This document shows positions 44,605 to 52,930 of a stretch of 64,000 nucleotides of DNA, in pieces. The translations under genes and the position numbers were made by a program. Position 1 is the first letter of the stretch. Each line of letters starts with the position of its first letter. The notes under the pieces are model-generated. The model saw only the letters and a program-made list of their open reading frames with translations, was not told where the DNA came from and made no database searches. The stretch comes from JADCRZ01 sp031399065 (GTDB taxonomy: Bacteria > Bacteroidota > Bacteroidia > Chitinophagales > Chitinophagaceae), in contig JANNOM010000103.1 in NCBI GenBank assembly GCA_031399065.1, forward strand, positions 1 to 64,000, given 5' to 3'.

Positions 44605-45045
44605 TCACCTACTATAAACGAAGGATGATATGCCATTCACTAGCGAAAAGCCGCTATTCAACTGGTCGAATAACTGCACATAGGATACCCGATTGTGCAA
44701 GGTATTGGGCTCCTCTTTAAAATCACTGTACACATGGTTGATACCCGAAGCAACATCGTATACCGTACGCGTTACTTCCAATTGTGGACGGATATTATTG
44801 GCATTATTAATCCAGGCGTGTAACCATTATTGAAATTTCCTGATAAGGAATCCTTATATATACGGTATATCTCCTGCGCGGCGGCTTCCGCATAAGAAAC
44901 AGAATATTTACACACTCATTACCAATAATATAATTGCCATGTAGTTCAAAGCTGGAGCCTTCAAACTCCTTAGGTAAAGAGATGGATCGGGGATTGAAGC
45001 TTGCATCGTTGAAAATCTACACCGTAAAACGTTTTATCATTTGCA
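44605..45045 (-). pseudogene. Frameshifted gene remnant of unknown family
   Basis: Minus-strand reading gives protein-like text only if frames are switched: NDKTFYGVDF, then NDASFNPRSISLPKEFEGSS, then YSVSYAEAAAQEIYRIYKDS, then AWINNANNIRPQLEVTRTVY and a final segment with PNTLHNRVSYVQLFDQLN to a stop at 44605-44607. At least three frame changes are needed, near 45015, 44915 and 44820. So this is a decayed gene, mostly C-terminal sequence. I do not recognise the family; it occupies most of the otherwise empty stretch next to the tRNA gene. Confidence 0.6.
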
Positions 45046-45206
45046 ACTTGTAAAGATTATTTGTTTTCAAATCAATCAGAAATATAATTATTTGATAGAA
45101 TAAACATAGCCACCTTTGCGGCTTCAGGTCAGATTTAAGCGATATTTAATAACTGCCGAAACCTGATTTGCTATTAACTCCACATAATATTACATTTACA
45201 GCTTCC

Positions 45207-45280
45207 GGAGTGTTAGCTCAGTTGGTTAGAGCGCTTCCTTGACATGGAAGAGGTCGCTGGTTCGAATCCAGTACAGTCCA
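45207..45280 (+). tRNA. tRNA-Val (anticodon GAC)
   Basis: Complete cloverleaf: acceptor arm GGAGTGT/ACAGTCC, D arm GCTC..GAGC, anticodon stem CTTCC/GGAAG with loop TTGACAT (anticodon GAC at 45241-45243), variable AGGTC and T arm CTGG-TTCGAAT-CCAG. There is one G-G mismatch at the fourth acceptor pair. CCA is not encoded (ACT follows). It lies alone, not in a tRNA cluster. Confidence 0.93.
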
Positions 45281-45341
45281 CTACCGATCTCCCTGATGTA
45301 ACCATTCGAAATAAAACAAGCAAACGAGGAATATATTGACC

Positions 45342-45704
45342 TTATTCCCGCGAAGATGCTTTTACCGCTTTTACCAGGAAGCTACCCGCGAGTGCGGCTA
45401 ATCCGCCCACAACAGCTCCAATCAACGCGGTGATAAGTACCAGGAGGAAGACATTATCGGATTTTATTATCAGGACAGACATTTTATGCGCCAGCAGGTG
45501 CTCATTGCGGCGGCTGATCCACCAGCTCAATATACCCCATAAAAGTAACAGGGCAATAAAGCCGGATAAGAATGCCGCCAATGGCCGCTGGTGTATCAGG
45601 CAGGTTACTATAAATGCCGCAGGTGCAATGCTCCACCAGGGTAGGTAAAGGCAGGCGGCAAAGCTTAGAAGGGCTATCAGTAAAACCGAGATGATGAATT
45701 TCAT
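45342..45704 (-). CDS. Small integral membrane protein
   Basis: A 120-aa protein with four likely membrane segments (FIISVLLIALLSFAACLYL, IAPAAFIVTCLIHQRPLAAF, LSGFIALLLLWGILSWWI, and VFLLVLITALIGAVVGGLAAL). It starts 10 nt after the penicillin acylase-family gene and so is in its operon. No family recognised; it might assist or simply accompany that enzyme. Confidence 0.65.
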   Translation of the reverse strand: MKFIISVLLIALLSFAACLYLPWWSIAPAAFIVTCLIHQRPLAAFLSGFIALLLLWGILSWWISRRNEHLLAHKMSVLIIKSDNVFLLVLITALIGAVVGGLAALAGSFLVKAVKASSRE

Positions 45705-45714
45705 GTATAAAACG

Positions 45715-48168
45715 TTATGTTGCTTTTGTAAATACCATGATCCATTTAATACGCTTATCGGCAGCCTGTTCTTTTTTCATGCTCCAGAGCAGGTAGTATT
45801 TTCCGCTGGCCCAGTCGTTTACATAATTATCATAGTAAACACTACCCGGGTTGCCGCTTTGTCCGCCGGGGTATATACCATACGCTTCCGTTTCCCGGGT
45901 AAGTTGTACGATCATGCGCCAGCTGGGTCCGTGGTTTTCTTTGGTGGCGTTGATTACATGCAGCCCTCCCCCGATGGGCAAATGCAGGCGGCTGAACGAA
46001 GGGATACGCGCCAGGTGCATCACCCGGGTATCCTTAAACGCTCCCCATGGCCGTTCGCCGGGAGCCAGTCCCGTATATGTCGCCACCGCTTTCTGGAAAG
46101 CCAGGTAAATTACATCCGCTACTTCTTCCTTGCGATCCGTGGTTATATTATCAGCAAATTTGTAGGACGAATCTTTGAGTAAAGATTCCAGCAGGGTGCT
46201 TTCATGTGGCCAGGGCAGGGTGAGCGTCGTTTGCGCAAATTCATCCGCAAATATGGCTGTCTCCAGACTATCCCATGCCAGCCTGAAAAGAGTGGCTCCT
46301 TTTTCACCGATATCATTGCGCAGGTTCCAGGATCGTAGCATGTTCAAGCAGTTCAGCTCCTCTCCGCTCAGTCCGCGGTTACCCAGGTATTTAATAAATA
46401 CAGGCCTCGCCATTTCAGCAAACACATTGTAATTGTCCGTTTGCAGTTGCATCATATCTTCTACCGTAATGCCGCTCATAGAAGATAGTCTGCGGTTGAT
46501 CGTTATACCCCGGTATGCCGGGTAATCGCCACCGAGATAATACGGATAAGAAAGAGGATCAACGGGGTACTGGTTGGCACTGCTTACAAACCCCCGTTCA
46601 GGATTTACCTGGTGCGGATTTTCAGCCAGGGGTATAGTACCCTGCCAGTTATAAGTATCGTCCCTGCCAGGCATCACGAAATCGCCCTGGCGTTGCCATT
46701 TGGCAGGAAAAGTTCCCTGGTTCCAGATGGCTATATCGCCCGACTTGCTGGCGAACATACAGTTTTGCCCGGGCACATCCAGGTACTGGATGGCGGCGTA
46801 ATAATCTTCATAGTTCCGCGCCTTGTTCAGCAGGGTAAACATTTTGAGTGCGTTACCGGCATCATGGGCCTTCCAGCGTACGGCATAATAACGGCTGCCG
46901 GTATTGCGGCCGCCATCGTAGGTTTTATCATACATCACCGGGCCAAATATCGTGTAGGCAACGGTATCGGTAAAATCCGGCTTGTCTTTGATCCGTATCT
47001 TTTCATACCGGAACTCCGTTTTTTTCCACTCGCCATTGTATAAATATTCTTTACGGCTATCGTCTCTAAACTGTATTTCATAATAATCCCGCACATCGCG
47101 CATGGCATTGGTAAAGCCAAAGGCGCAACTGTCGTTAAATCCAATAATAACAGAAGGCGCGCCGGGGAAAGTAGCCCCGTAAGCATTATAGCCCGGAGCA
47201 CTGATCTGCATTTCGAACCAGAGCGAAGGCAGGTTTAATCCCAGGTGCGGGTCGTTGCAAAGAATCGGTGCCCCCCGCTTTGTTTTAGAGCCGTTCACCG
47301 CCCAGTTGTTGCTGCCATTGTCTTTATCAGGCTTATACGATTGTATTTCCGCAGAGTCTTTTTGGGGGAAATAAGCGGAGTCTGCCAGCGGAGGCACCCG
47401 CAGTTCCAGTCCGGGTAGATCAAATATGGTTCCCTTCGGTAAAATAGGGTCGAGCGAATCCTGGGTTACCGGGAATAGCTGCTGAAAGTCCTCGTACCCA
47501 AATACCGATTTGGCATTGGTGTACTCAAAATCATCCTCGCTACCGGCCAGGTCGAGGCTCATATACTTCAGAAACAGCGATGTTTTCAGGTTGCTCCAGG
47601 GTTCGGGCCGGTAGCCAAGCAGTTTATATTCAATGGGAAACTGGCTTTCGGGCAAACTGCCGATCCAGGCATTGATACCGGCGGTATACGCATCCATTTC
47701 AGCCTTGGTCTCGGGGTCTTTCTCCGCTTCGGCCAGTCCTTTTTCTGCGGCATATCCCATTCCGAGCCGGCGAAACTGCCGGTCAACCCCATTCAGCAGG
47801 CTTGTTTCTCCACTCATCTCCCCGAGTATTTCACAAAGCCGGCCTGCCGCTACATGCGTCTGGAACTCCATTTGCCATAAGCGGAATTTGGCGTGGAGAT
47901 AGCCTTGTACGAAGTAGGCGTCATCCGCATTGTCAGTAAACACATGCGGTACCAGTCGTTCGTCGATATATACCTGCGTATTTCCTTTAAGGGAAGTGAA
48001 AGTCAGATCATCATTATAGTCCTTATCTACAGGATCCGCATTCTGCCAGATGCCATGCTGCGGGCTCAGTAATTTACCCAACGGTGCAGGCAGTATAAGC
48101 GTTGAATTGAACAGGACGATCAGCACGATCGTTACAAGCGTGGTAATGAGAAAAGGCAGGTATCTCAT
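45715..48168 (-). CDS. Penicillin acylase-family Ntn hydrolase
   Basis: Self-processing amidohydrolase that cleaves acyl-amide bonds; family members hydrolyse penicillins, acyl-homoserine lactones or other N-acyl compounds. The 817-aa precursor has an N-terminal membrane anchor or signal (FLITTLVTIVLIVLF), an alpha-subunit (about 45-283), and the autoproteolytic junction DNGSNNWAVNGSKT, where S286 becomes the N-terminal nucleophile of the beta-subunit. ILCNDPHLGLNLPSLWFEMQ and the SSANQYPVDPLSYPYYLGG motif follow as expected. Location periplasmic. The substrate is unknown. The gene starts 19 nt after a BioF-like gene and is followed by a small membrane protein. Confidence 0.9.
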   Translation of the reverse strand: MRYLPFLITTLVTIVLIVLFNSTLILPAPLGKLLSPQHGIWQNADPVDKDYNDDLTFTSLKGNTQVYIDERLVPHVFTDNADDAYFVQGYLHAKFRLWQMEFQTHVAAGRLCEILGEMSGETSLLNGVDRQFRRLGMGYAAEKGLAEAEKDPETKAEMDAYTAGINAWIGSLPESQFPIEYKLLGYRPEPWSNLKTSLFLKYMSLDLAGSEDDFEYTNAKSVFGYEDFQQLFPVTQDSLDPILPKGTIFDLPGLELRVPPLADSAYFPQKDSAEIQSYKPDKDNGSNNWAVNGSKTKRGAPILCNDPHLGLNLPSLWFEMQISAPGYNAYGATFPGAPSVIIGFNDSCAFGFTNAMRDVRDYYEIQFRDDSRKEYLYNGEWKKTEFRYEKIRIKDKPDFTDTVAYTIFGPVMYDKTYDGGRNTGSRYYAVRWKAHDAGNALKMFTLLNKARNYEDYYAAIQYLDVPGQNCMFASKSGDIAIWNQGTFPAKWQRQGDFVMPGRDDTYNWQGTIPLAENPHQVNPERGFVSSANQYPVDPLSYPYYLGGDYPAYRGITINRRLSSMSGITVEDMMQLQTDNYNVFAEMARPVFIKYLGNRGLSGEELNCLNMLRSWNLRNDIGEKGATLFRLAWDSLETAIFADEFAQTTLTLPWPHESTLLESLLKDSSYKFADNITTDRKEEVADVIYLAFQKAVATYTGLAPGERPWGAFKDTRVMHLARIPSFSRLHLPIGGGLHVINATKENHGPSWRMIVQLTRETEAYGIYPGGQSGNPGSVYYDNYVNDWASGKYYLLWSMKKEQAADKRIKWIMVFTKAT

Positions 48169-48187
48169 ATTGACTGTTTAGTATCGT

Positions 48188-49294
48188 TTAAAAGTAAGTA
48201 ATTTTTTCAATCAGCCGTTCCATTTCAGCTTCTGTATTAAAGGAATGTAATACGATCCGGAGCCGCTCCCTGCCCTTCGGCACGGTAGGATAAAGGATGG
48301 GACGCACATCCAGTCCATTCTCCCGGAGACGAAATGCCAGTTTTTTTACCGCCTCGTTGCCTGGCACAATTACACCCTGAATAGCTGTTTCGCTGGACAG
48401 TTTCTCGTAAGGCAGTACCGCATTGCCAAAAACAGCGATCAGTTGGGCCAGCTTCGCCCGTTCTTTGTGCATGCCGGGAAACAATTGATAAGCTGATTCT
48501 ATACAATGTAAACTGCTTTCCGGGAGTGCCGTTGTATAAATAAAAGGCCGGGAGAAATTAATCAGGAAATCCCGGAGCAACCGGCTGCCCAATACCACTG
48601 CACCATGGCAACCAACTGCTTTTCCGAACGTGTGTACCCGCGCAAAGCAGGATGCCTCGAGCGATAATGACTGTACTAAACCCTCGCCCCGTTGCCCGGT
48701 TACCCCGGTTGCATGGGCTTCATCCACCACCAGGTGCACGTTGAAACGCTCACAGAGGGCAGCCATAAGAATAAGCGGTGCCATGTCGCCGTCCATTGAA
48801 AATACGGACTCCGTTACCACGAACACCTCGCCTGGCGAACCGGCACTGGTCTGTAGTCTTCTTTCCAGGTCGTTCAGGTCGTTGTGCAGGAAGGGAAACG
48901 ACGCTGCCGCACTTAGCCGGATACCGTCACGCAGGGACGCATGAGAAAGAAAGTCGTACAAGATCGTGTCCCCTTTACCGGCCATGCTGCCCAGCAGCCC
49001 GGTATTGGCATCATACCCTGAATTATATACCAGTGCGGCCCTGGCCTCGTGAAAAGCGGCCAGTTGACTTTCCACGCGTTCGATCAGTTCGTAATTACCG
49101 GCCAGCAGCCGGGACCCGGTACTGCCCGACCGCAGCGTGACGGAAGTGTCTGTTTGCAACAGGCCATTGGTAACGATGCCCAGGTAATCATTTGAACAGA
49201 AATCGGACATGGCCTTATCAGGCAGTTTCAGCTCGCGGTAGGCCTGCTGTTCTTTTCGTTCGTTTAATCGCTTTTCAAGAAAATCTTCTTTCAT
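48188..49294 (-). CDS. 8-amino-7-oxononanoate synthase-like alpha-oxoamine synthase
   Basis: PLP enzyme of the alpha-oxoamine synthase family condensing an amino acid with an acyl-CoA. The 368-aa protein has CSNDYLGI near the start, GSTGSRLLAGNYELIERVES, VVDEAHATGVTG, and the PLP-lysine K225 in HTFGKAVGCHGAVV. It looks like BioF (biotin synthesis), but no bioA, bioD or bioB is nearby, so Kbl/Spt-like roles are also possible; I therefore give no symbol. Upstream the next gene (miaE) is divergent. It is followed after 19 nt by the acylase gene. Confidence 0.85.
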   Translation of the reverse strand: MKEDFLEKRLNERKEQQAYRELKLPDKAMSDFCSNDYLGIVTNGLLQTDTSVTLRSGSTGSRLLAGNYELIERVESQLAAFHEARAALVYNSGYDANTGLLGSMAGKGDTILYDFLSHASLRDGIRLSAAASFPFLHNDLNDLERRLQTSAGSPGEVFVVTESVFSMDGDMAPLILMAALCERFNVHLVVDEAHATGVTGQRGEGLVQSLSLEASCFARVHTFGKAVGCHGAVVLGSRLLRDFLINFSRPFIYTTALPESSLHCIESAYQLFPGMHKERAKLAQLIAVFGNAVLPYEKLSSETAIQGVIVPGNEAVKKLAFRLRENGLDVRPILYPTVPKGRERLRIVLHSFNTEAEMERLIEKITYF

Positions 49295-49301
49295 ACTTTT
49301 G
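49294..49301 (+). promoter_or_regulatory. Candidate -7 promoter box (TACTTTTG) for miaE
   Basis: Perfect TAnnTTTG on the plus strand, overlapping the start of the divergent BioF-like gene and giving a leader of about 65 nt to the miaE ATG. Confidence 0.45.
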
Positions 49302-49371
49302 CAGCAGTTGCCAGGCTATGCACCAGGTAACCACCGGTGCAAAGAACGCAAATTAAAATATATCCCTGTTT

Positions 49372-49977
49372 ATGAATTCTGCCTCCGTTAAAAACATACT
49401 TGGATTGCAACTCCCAAGTGATCCCCGCTGGGTCGACCTGGCCCGGGTTTCACTCGAAGAAATACTGACCGATCATGCCTACTGTGAGCAAAAAGCCGCC
49501 GTTACCTGTATATCCTATATCACCAAGTTTGCCGACCGCGAAAAGCTGGTGGAGGAACTGGCACCGGTTGTTACAGAGGAATGGGGTCATTTCAGGATGG
49601 TGCTGGCAGAACTTAAAAAACGAAACCTGCGCCTTGGCAAACAGCGTAAAGACGAATATGTGAACGCCTTACTCGCCTTTCAGGTAAAAGGCGGAACGCC
49701 GGAAGACAACTTCCTCGATAAACTGCTCACCATGGCACTGATAGAAGCCCGCAGTTGCGAACGGTTCAAACGGCTAAGCGAAGGACTTCCGGACGAATAC
49801 ATGCGTAATTTTTACCGCCGCTTCATGGAAAGCGAAGCGGGCCACTATAAACTCTTCATCGAACTGGCCGAGCTTTATGTCGATAAAGAAAAAGTCCGTA
49901 CCCGCTGGCAGCAGTGGCTCTCCTTTGAAGCCGCCCTTATGCCCACCCTGGAAATAAGGGGCGACAGGATTCATTGA
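49372..49977 (+). CDS. miaE: tRNA-(ms2io6A)-hydroxylase MiaE
   Basis: Di-iron monooxygenase hydroxylating the isopentenyl group of ms2i6A-37 in tRNA. The 201-aa length is normal. The diiron ligands are visible: LARVSLEEILTDHAYCEQKA with EEILTDHAYCE, EEWGHFRMVL (ExxH), ALIEARSCERFKRL and ESEAGHYKLF. This is the ferritin-like four-helix bundle. miaA and miaB are not in the window. It is divergent from a BioF-like gene. Confidence 0.92.
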   Translation: MNSASVKNILGLQLPSDPRWVDLARVSLEEILTDHAYCEQKAAVTCISYITKFADREKLVEELAPVVTEEWGHFRMVLAELKKRNLRLGKQRKDEYVNALLAFQVKGGTPEDNFLDKLLTMALIEARSCERFKRLSEGLPDEYMRNFYRRFMESEAGHYKLFIELAELYVDKEKVRTRWQQWLSFEAALMPTLEIRGDRIH

Positions 49978-50036
49978 TCTGTCTGCTTATTAAAATCACT
50001 TCTTTGAGTATTTTTATTCTTTCCGATCCTTTTTTA

Positions 50037-50061
50037 AAAGTAACCAAAATGGTTACTTTTT
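50037..50061. promoter_or_regulatory. Perfect palindrome AAAAGTAACC-n5-GGTTACTTTT
   Basis: Ten-base perfect arms around AAAAT lie 25 nt before the start of the toxin-antitoxin remnant, where HigA-type repressors bind. It might also act as a weak terminator for miaE, since a T-run follows. Toxin-antitoxin operator is the better explanation from position. Confidence 0.6.
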
Positions 50062-50085
50062 ATTAATTTTGATTAAAGGAAGCGG

Positions 50086-50199
50086 ATGAATATATATAAT
50101 CGAAGTTCACTGGTTACTTTTTATCACAAGCATCCTGATTGCAAGGAGACACTGGAAAATTTACAGATTCCTTTGGAGACACTGGTGAAAGAATATTAA
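50086..50199 (+). pseudogene. Deleted HigB-HigA-like toxin-antitoxin locus (fusion remnant)
   Basis: A 37-codon frame, MNIYNRSSLVTFYHKHPDCK then ETLENLQIPLETLVKEY. The first 20 or so residues match the N-terminus usual for Bacteroidota HigB-type mRNA interferases (MNIYNRSSLVTFY.KHPDCKE). The last 11 look like a HigA C-terminus (IPLETLVKEY). A deletion in the middle would give this fusion; the toxin's catalytic part is missing. An 11-bp direct repeat GGAGACACTGG (50145-50155 and 50175-50185) lies within. The upstream palindrome supports a former TA operator. Confidence 0.65.
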
Positions 50200-50222
50200 G
50201 CGTAAATCTTTGAGTTCTCTGC

Positions 50223-51200
50223 TCACAATCCCATAAAATATTTCACTTCGTCCTGGAAATCCAGTCCCTCATGTTTCTCCTGCAACTGGATCACTTTTTT
50301 CAGGTGGGTGATCAGGAAATCTTTTTGAGCCTGGGTTTCCGGCTGGAAGGGTTTGTGTTTACGGGCGGTATTGATCTTCTTTATTTCCTCCATCAGGTTG
50401 CGGGCGTCCTGCGTTACGAAGTGTTTGGTAAACTTGTCGAATACAAATTCGGTGGCGGCATAGTTGGGATGCGCCAGGTCTATATCGTAAAAGCGGTAAT
50501 CCCGCAGCACGTCTATTACCAGCTCATAAGCGGGAAAATAATACAGCCTGTCGAATTTGTTCACTATATGATGCACTGCTTCCAGCAGGCGCGCCTTGCT
50601 TTGGTTGTTTTCTACCACGCCGTCACGCAGATGGCGGACAGGACTTACGGTAAAAATGATTTTTATACGGTCGTTAAAATGGAATAACTGGTGAATGCAG
50701 TTATCCAGCGCCCTGGCTGTTTCTTCTATACCGAGCATGTGTTTGCGGAACACCTGGGCAGGCGCGCGGTGGCAATTGGCTACCGGTCTGCCCCCTTCCA
50801 CGAGCTGGTAAGAAAAAGAAGAACCCAGCGTGATAATCAGCCAGTCGGCCTTCTTAAGAAAAACATGCGCAGCATGCTGACTTCTATTAATTTTGATCAA
50901 TACCGCTTCCTGATCCATCCCCGAAAACTGGGAGTGATGATCCCAGCTTTGCCAGAGTTCGTTCAAATAGAAAAGATCTTCGGCTTTGTACTGATGATTC
51001 TGCATATAAGAGACAAGGCTTTTACATACACTTAAAGGGTCGAATAATATACCGTTGGGATTTTGCAGTACGGGGAACTTCAGTTCTTCCATCCGTCTGC
51101 CGATATGCTCCGTAAAGCAGGAGCCGGAGAGAAATATATTCTCCGGGTAAGCGATCATCTGACCAGGTGACTTAATATCGATATCTATCATGAAATTCAT
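50223..51200 (-). CDS. GSCFA-domain protein
   Basis: SGNH-like esterase-fold protein of the GSCFA family. The 325-aa protein carries the naming motif near its start, FLSGSCFTEHIGRRMEELKF, the WQSWDHHSQFSG loop, a WLIITLGSSFSY strand and the C-terminal DLAHPNYAATEFVFDKF. The conserved Ser and the Asp-His pair (DLAHPN) suggest hydrolase activity, though the substrate is unknown. It has no signal peptide. It follows the HMG-CoA lyase-like gene by 11 nt in the same direction. Confidence 0.88.
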   Translation of the reverse strand: MNFMIDIDIKSPGQMIAYPENIFLSGSCFTEHIGRRMEELKFPVLQNPNGILFDPLSVCKSLVSYMQNHQYKAEDLFYLNELWQSWDHHSQFSGMDQEAVLIKINRSQHAAHVFLKKADWLIITLGSSFSYQLVEGGRPVANCHRAPAQVFRKHMLGIEETARALDNCIHQLFHFNDRIKIIFTVSPVRHLRDGVVENNQSKARLLEAVHHIVNKFDRLYYFPAYELVIDVLRDYRFYDIDLAHPNYAATEFVFDKFTKHFVTQDARNLMEEIKKINTARKHKPFQPETQAQKDFLITHLKKVIQLQEKHEGLDFQDEVKYFMGL

Positions 51201-51211
51201 ACCTGCTATCG

Positions 51212-52057
51212 TTATTTAAAGATGTTACCTGCCAGCAGCAGGCTTTTTTCCAGGGCGGCTTTATCGAGGTGTAACGCTTCCTGCTGTTCTCCGAAATAAT
51301 CTATCATCCATTCCGTATTCATATTGCCTACCAGTTCGTCGCCCGCCATAGGGCAGCCGCCAATACCCTTCAACGCACCGTCGAACCGCCGGCTTCCGGC
51401 CTGGTAAGCCGCTTCCAATTTGGCTTTCCAGTTGTATGGTGTAGAATGGAGGTGCACGCCTATTTCCACACCCGGCAAAGCACGCACGAGATGACCGGTG
51501 ACCGCGCTTACCTGTTGCGCCGTTGCGACACCCACCGTATCGGCCAGTGAAATGGTATGGATGCCCAGGCCAACCAATTTATCCACCCAATCAAAAACCA
51601 GTTCCGGCGACCATGCATCTCCGTAAGGATTACCAAACCCCATAGAGATATAGATCACCGGCTCTTTATTGCTTTTTTTACATAGTTCCGCGATAGCGGC
51701 TACCCGTTTGAACGATTCACTCACCGAGCTATTTGTATTGCGCTGCTGAAAGGTTTCCGAAACGGAAAAAGGGAACCCCAGGAAAGATATCTGTTCGTAT
51801 CCGGATGCTTCTTCGGCACCGCGGAGATTGGCGATGATGGCCATTAAACGTGTGGAGGTATTATCCAGGTCCAGGCCTTGTATCACTTCCCGGGTATCGG
51901 CCAGCTGGGGAATGGCTTTGGGAGATACGAAACTGCCGAAATCAAGGGTATCGAATCCCACTTTAAGCAATGCATTGATGTATTCAATTTTTTGCTCCGT
52001 GGCGATAAAATGCTTCCAGCCCTGCATGGCATCGCGCGGACATTCGATCAGTTTCAT
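51212..52057 (-). CDS. Hydroxymethylglutaryl-CoA lyase-like protein
   Basis: TIM-barrel aldolase of the HMGL-like family, cleaving HMG-CoA to acetoacetate and acetyl-CoA in leucine degradation. The 281-aa protein has LIECPRDAMQGWKHFI at the N-terminus, DFGSFVSPKAIPQLAD, ISLADTVGVA, and the active-site region HLHSTPYNWKAKLE and GIGGCPMAGDELVGN with the catalytic Cys. The metal-binding His pair (HLHS) is present. Perfect TATCTTTG box five bases before the ATG. Downstream GSCFA may be cotranscribed. Confidence 0.88.
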   Translation of the reverse strand: MKLIECPRDAMQGWKHFIATEQKIEYINALLKVGFDTLDFGSFVSPKAIPQLADTREVIQGLDLDNTSTRLMAIIANLRGAEEASGYEQISFLGFPFSVSETFQQRNTNSSVSESFKRVAAIAELCKKSNKEPVIYISMGFGNPYGDAWSPELVFDWVDKLVGLGIHTISLADTVGVATAQQVSAVTGHLVRALPGVEIGVHLHSTPYNWKAKLEAAYQAGSRRFDGALKGIGGCPMAGDELVGNMNTEWMIDYFGEQQEALHLDKAALEKSLLLAGNIFK

Positions 52058-52062
52058 ACCGG

Positions 52063-52070
52063 CAAAGATA
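52063..52070 (-). promoter_or_regulatory. Candidate -7 box (TATCTTTG) of the HMG-CoA lyase-like gene
   Basis: Perfect TAnnTTTG on the minus strand with five bases (CCGGT) before the ATG, placed between this gene and rlmB. Confidence 0.6.
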
Positions 52071-52074
52071 ATAA

Positions 52075-52842
52075 CTAAATTCGCTGCTTCATCGCTTCAT
52101 AGAGTATCATGCCGGTGGCTACCGACACATTCAGCGATTCAAATTTACCCGCCATGGGGATACTGAAATTTTCGTCGCATATCTTCATCAACGCGGGAAA
52201 CACGCCCTTTTCTTCACTGCCCATCACAATGGCGCAGGGTGCGGTAAAATCAAGGTCGAATATCTTCCTCTCAGATGTCATTTCACTCGCAAACACTTTT
52301 ATTCCATTCATGTGGAGGTCGTCTACCGCCTTCATCAGGCTGCCGACGCGGCATACGGCTATCTTATCCAATGCCCCGGCCGACGTTTGCACTGCGTCTT
52401 CATTGAGCGTACCCACTCCTTTATCCGGTATAATGATGGCATGCACGCCACAGCAATACGCCGTTCGGGCGATGGCACCTATATTCCTGATATCCGTAAT
52501 GGCATCCAGTATAATAAATAGCGGCGATTCTCCTTTTTCCACCACGAAAGAAATGATCTGCTGGAGATCCTGGTATTGTATACGTGCGATAAGCCCCACG
52601 CAGCCCTCATGATCAGTAATGTTAAAGCCATTCAGCTTTTCTACCGGCACTTTATTAATGGGTACCAGCAGTTCGGCCGCCAGTTGGCGAATGTCTTCAA
52701 TATCCGGACCGTGGGCGGTATTCTGGAGGTATATTCTTTCCAGTTGCTTACCCGACTTGAGTGCCTGCACGACGGCCCCCCTTCCTATCACGAGGGTGCT
52801 TTTTTTGGGACGGCTCTGTTGTGGTTGTTGAAAATGCTTCAC
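52075..52842 (-). CDS. rlmB: 23S rRNA (guanosine-2'-O)-methyltransferase RlmB-like
   Basis: SpoU-class methyltransferase acting on 23S rRNA (G2251 in E. coli). The 255-aa protein starts with GTG (KHFQQPQQSRPKKSTLVIGR) and has an N-terminal L30e-like substrate-binding part (about 15-95), motif 1 DAITDIRNIGAIARTAYCCG, motif 2 AIVMGSEEKGV and motif 3 IPMAGKFESLNVSVATGMIL forming the trefoil knot. The exact target base is inferred from family; TrmH-type tRNA activity is an alternative. A TACATTTG box lies only four bases before the GTG, so the mRNA is probably leaderless. Confidence 0.88.
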   Translation of the reverse strand: MKHFQQPQQSRPKKSTLVIGRGAVVQALKSGKQLERIYLQNTAHGPDIEDIRQLAAELLVPINKVPVEKLNGFNITDHEGCVGLIARIQYQDLQQIISFVVEKGESPLFIILDAITDIRNIGAIARTAYCCGVHAIIIPDKGVGTLNEDAVQTSAGALDKIAVCRVGSLMKAVDDLHMNGIKVFASEMTSERKIFDLDFTAPCAIVMGSEEKGVFPALMKICDENFSIPMAGKFESLNVSVATGMILYEAMKQRI

Positions 52843-52846
52843 GCTG

Positions 52847-52854
52847 CAAATGTA
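52847..52854 (-). promoter_or_regulatory. Candidate -7 box (TACATTTG) of rlmB
   Basis: Perfect TAnnTTTG on the minus strand with only CAGC before the GTG start codon. Confidence 0.6.
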
Positions 52855-52930
52855 GGGGAATAGGCTTAAATGAAAAGAGACAAAGAAGCCGGGCTCCCTT
52901 GTCTCTTTCGTATTCTTTTAGTTGGTAATA

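Noticed and set aside
50145..50185. The 11-bp direct repeat GGAGACACTGG as the scar of the toxin-antitoxin deletion
   Set aside because: Both copies remain and lie only 30 bases apart within the frame, whereas deletion between repeats would leave one copy.
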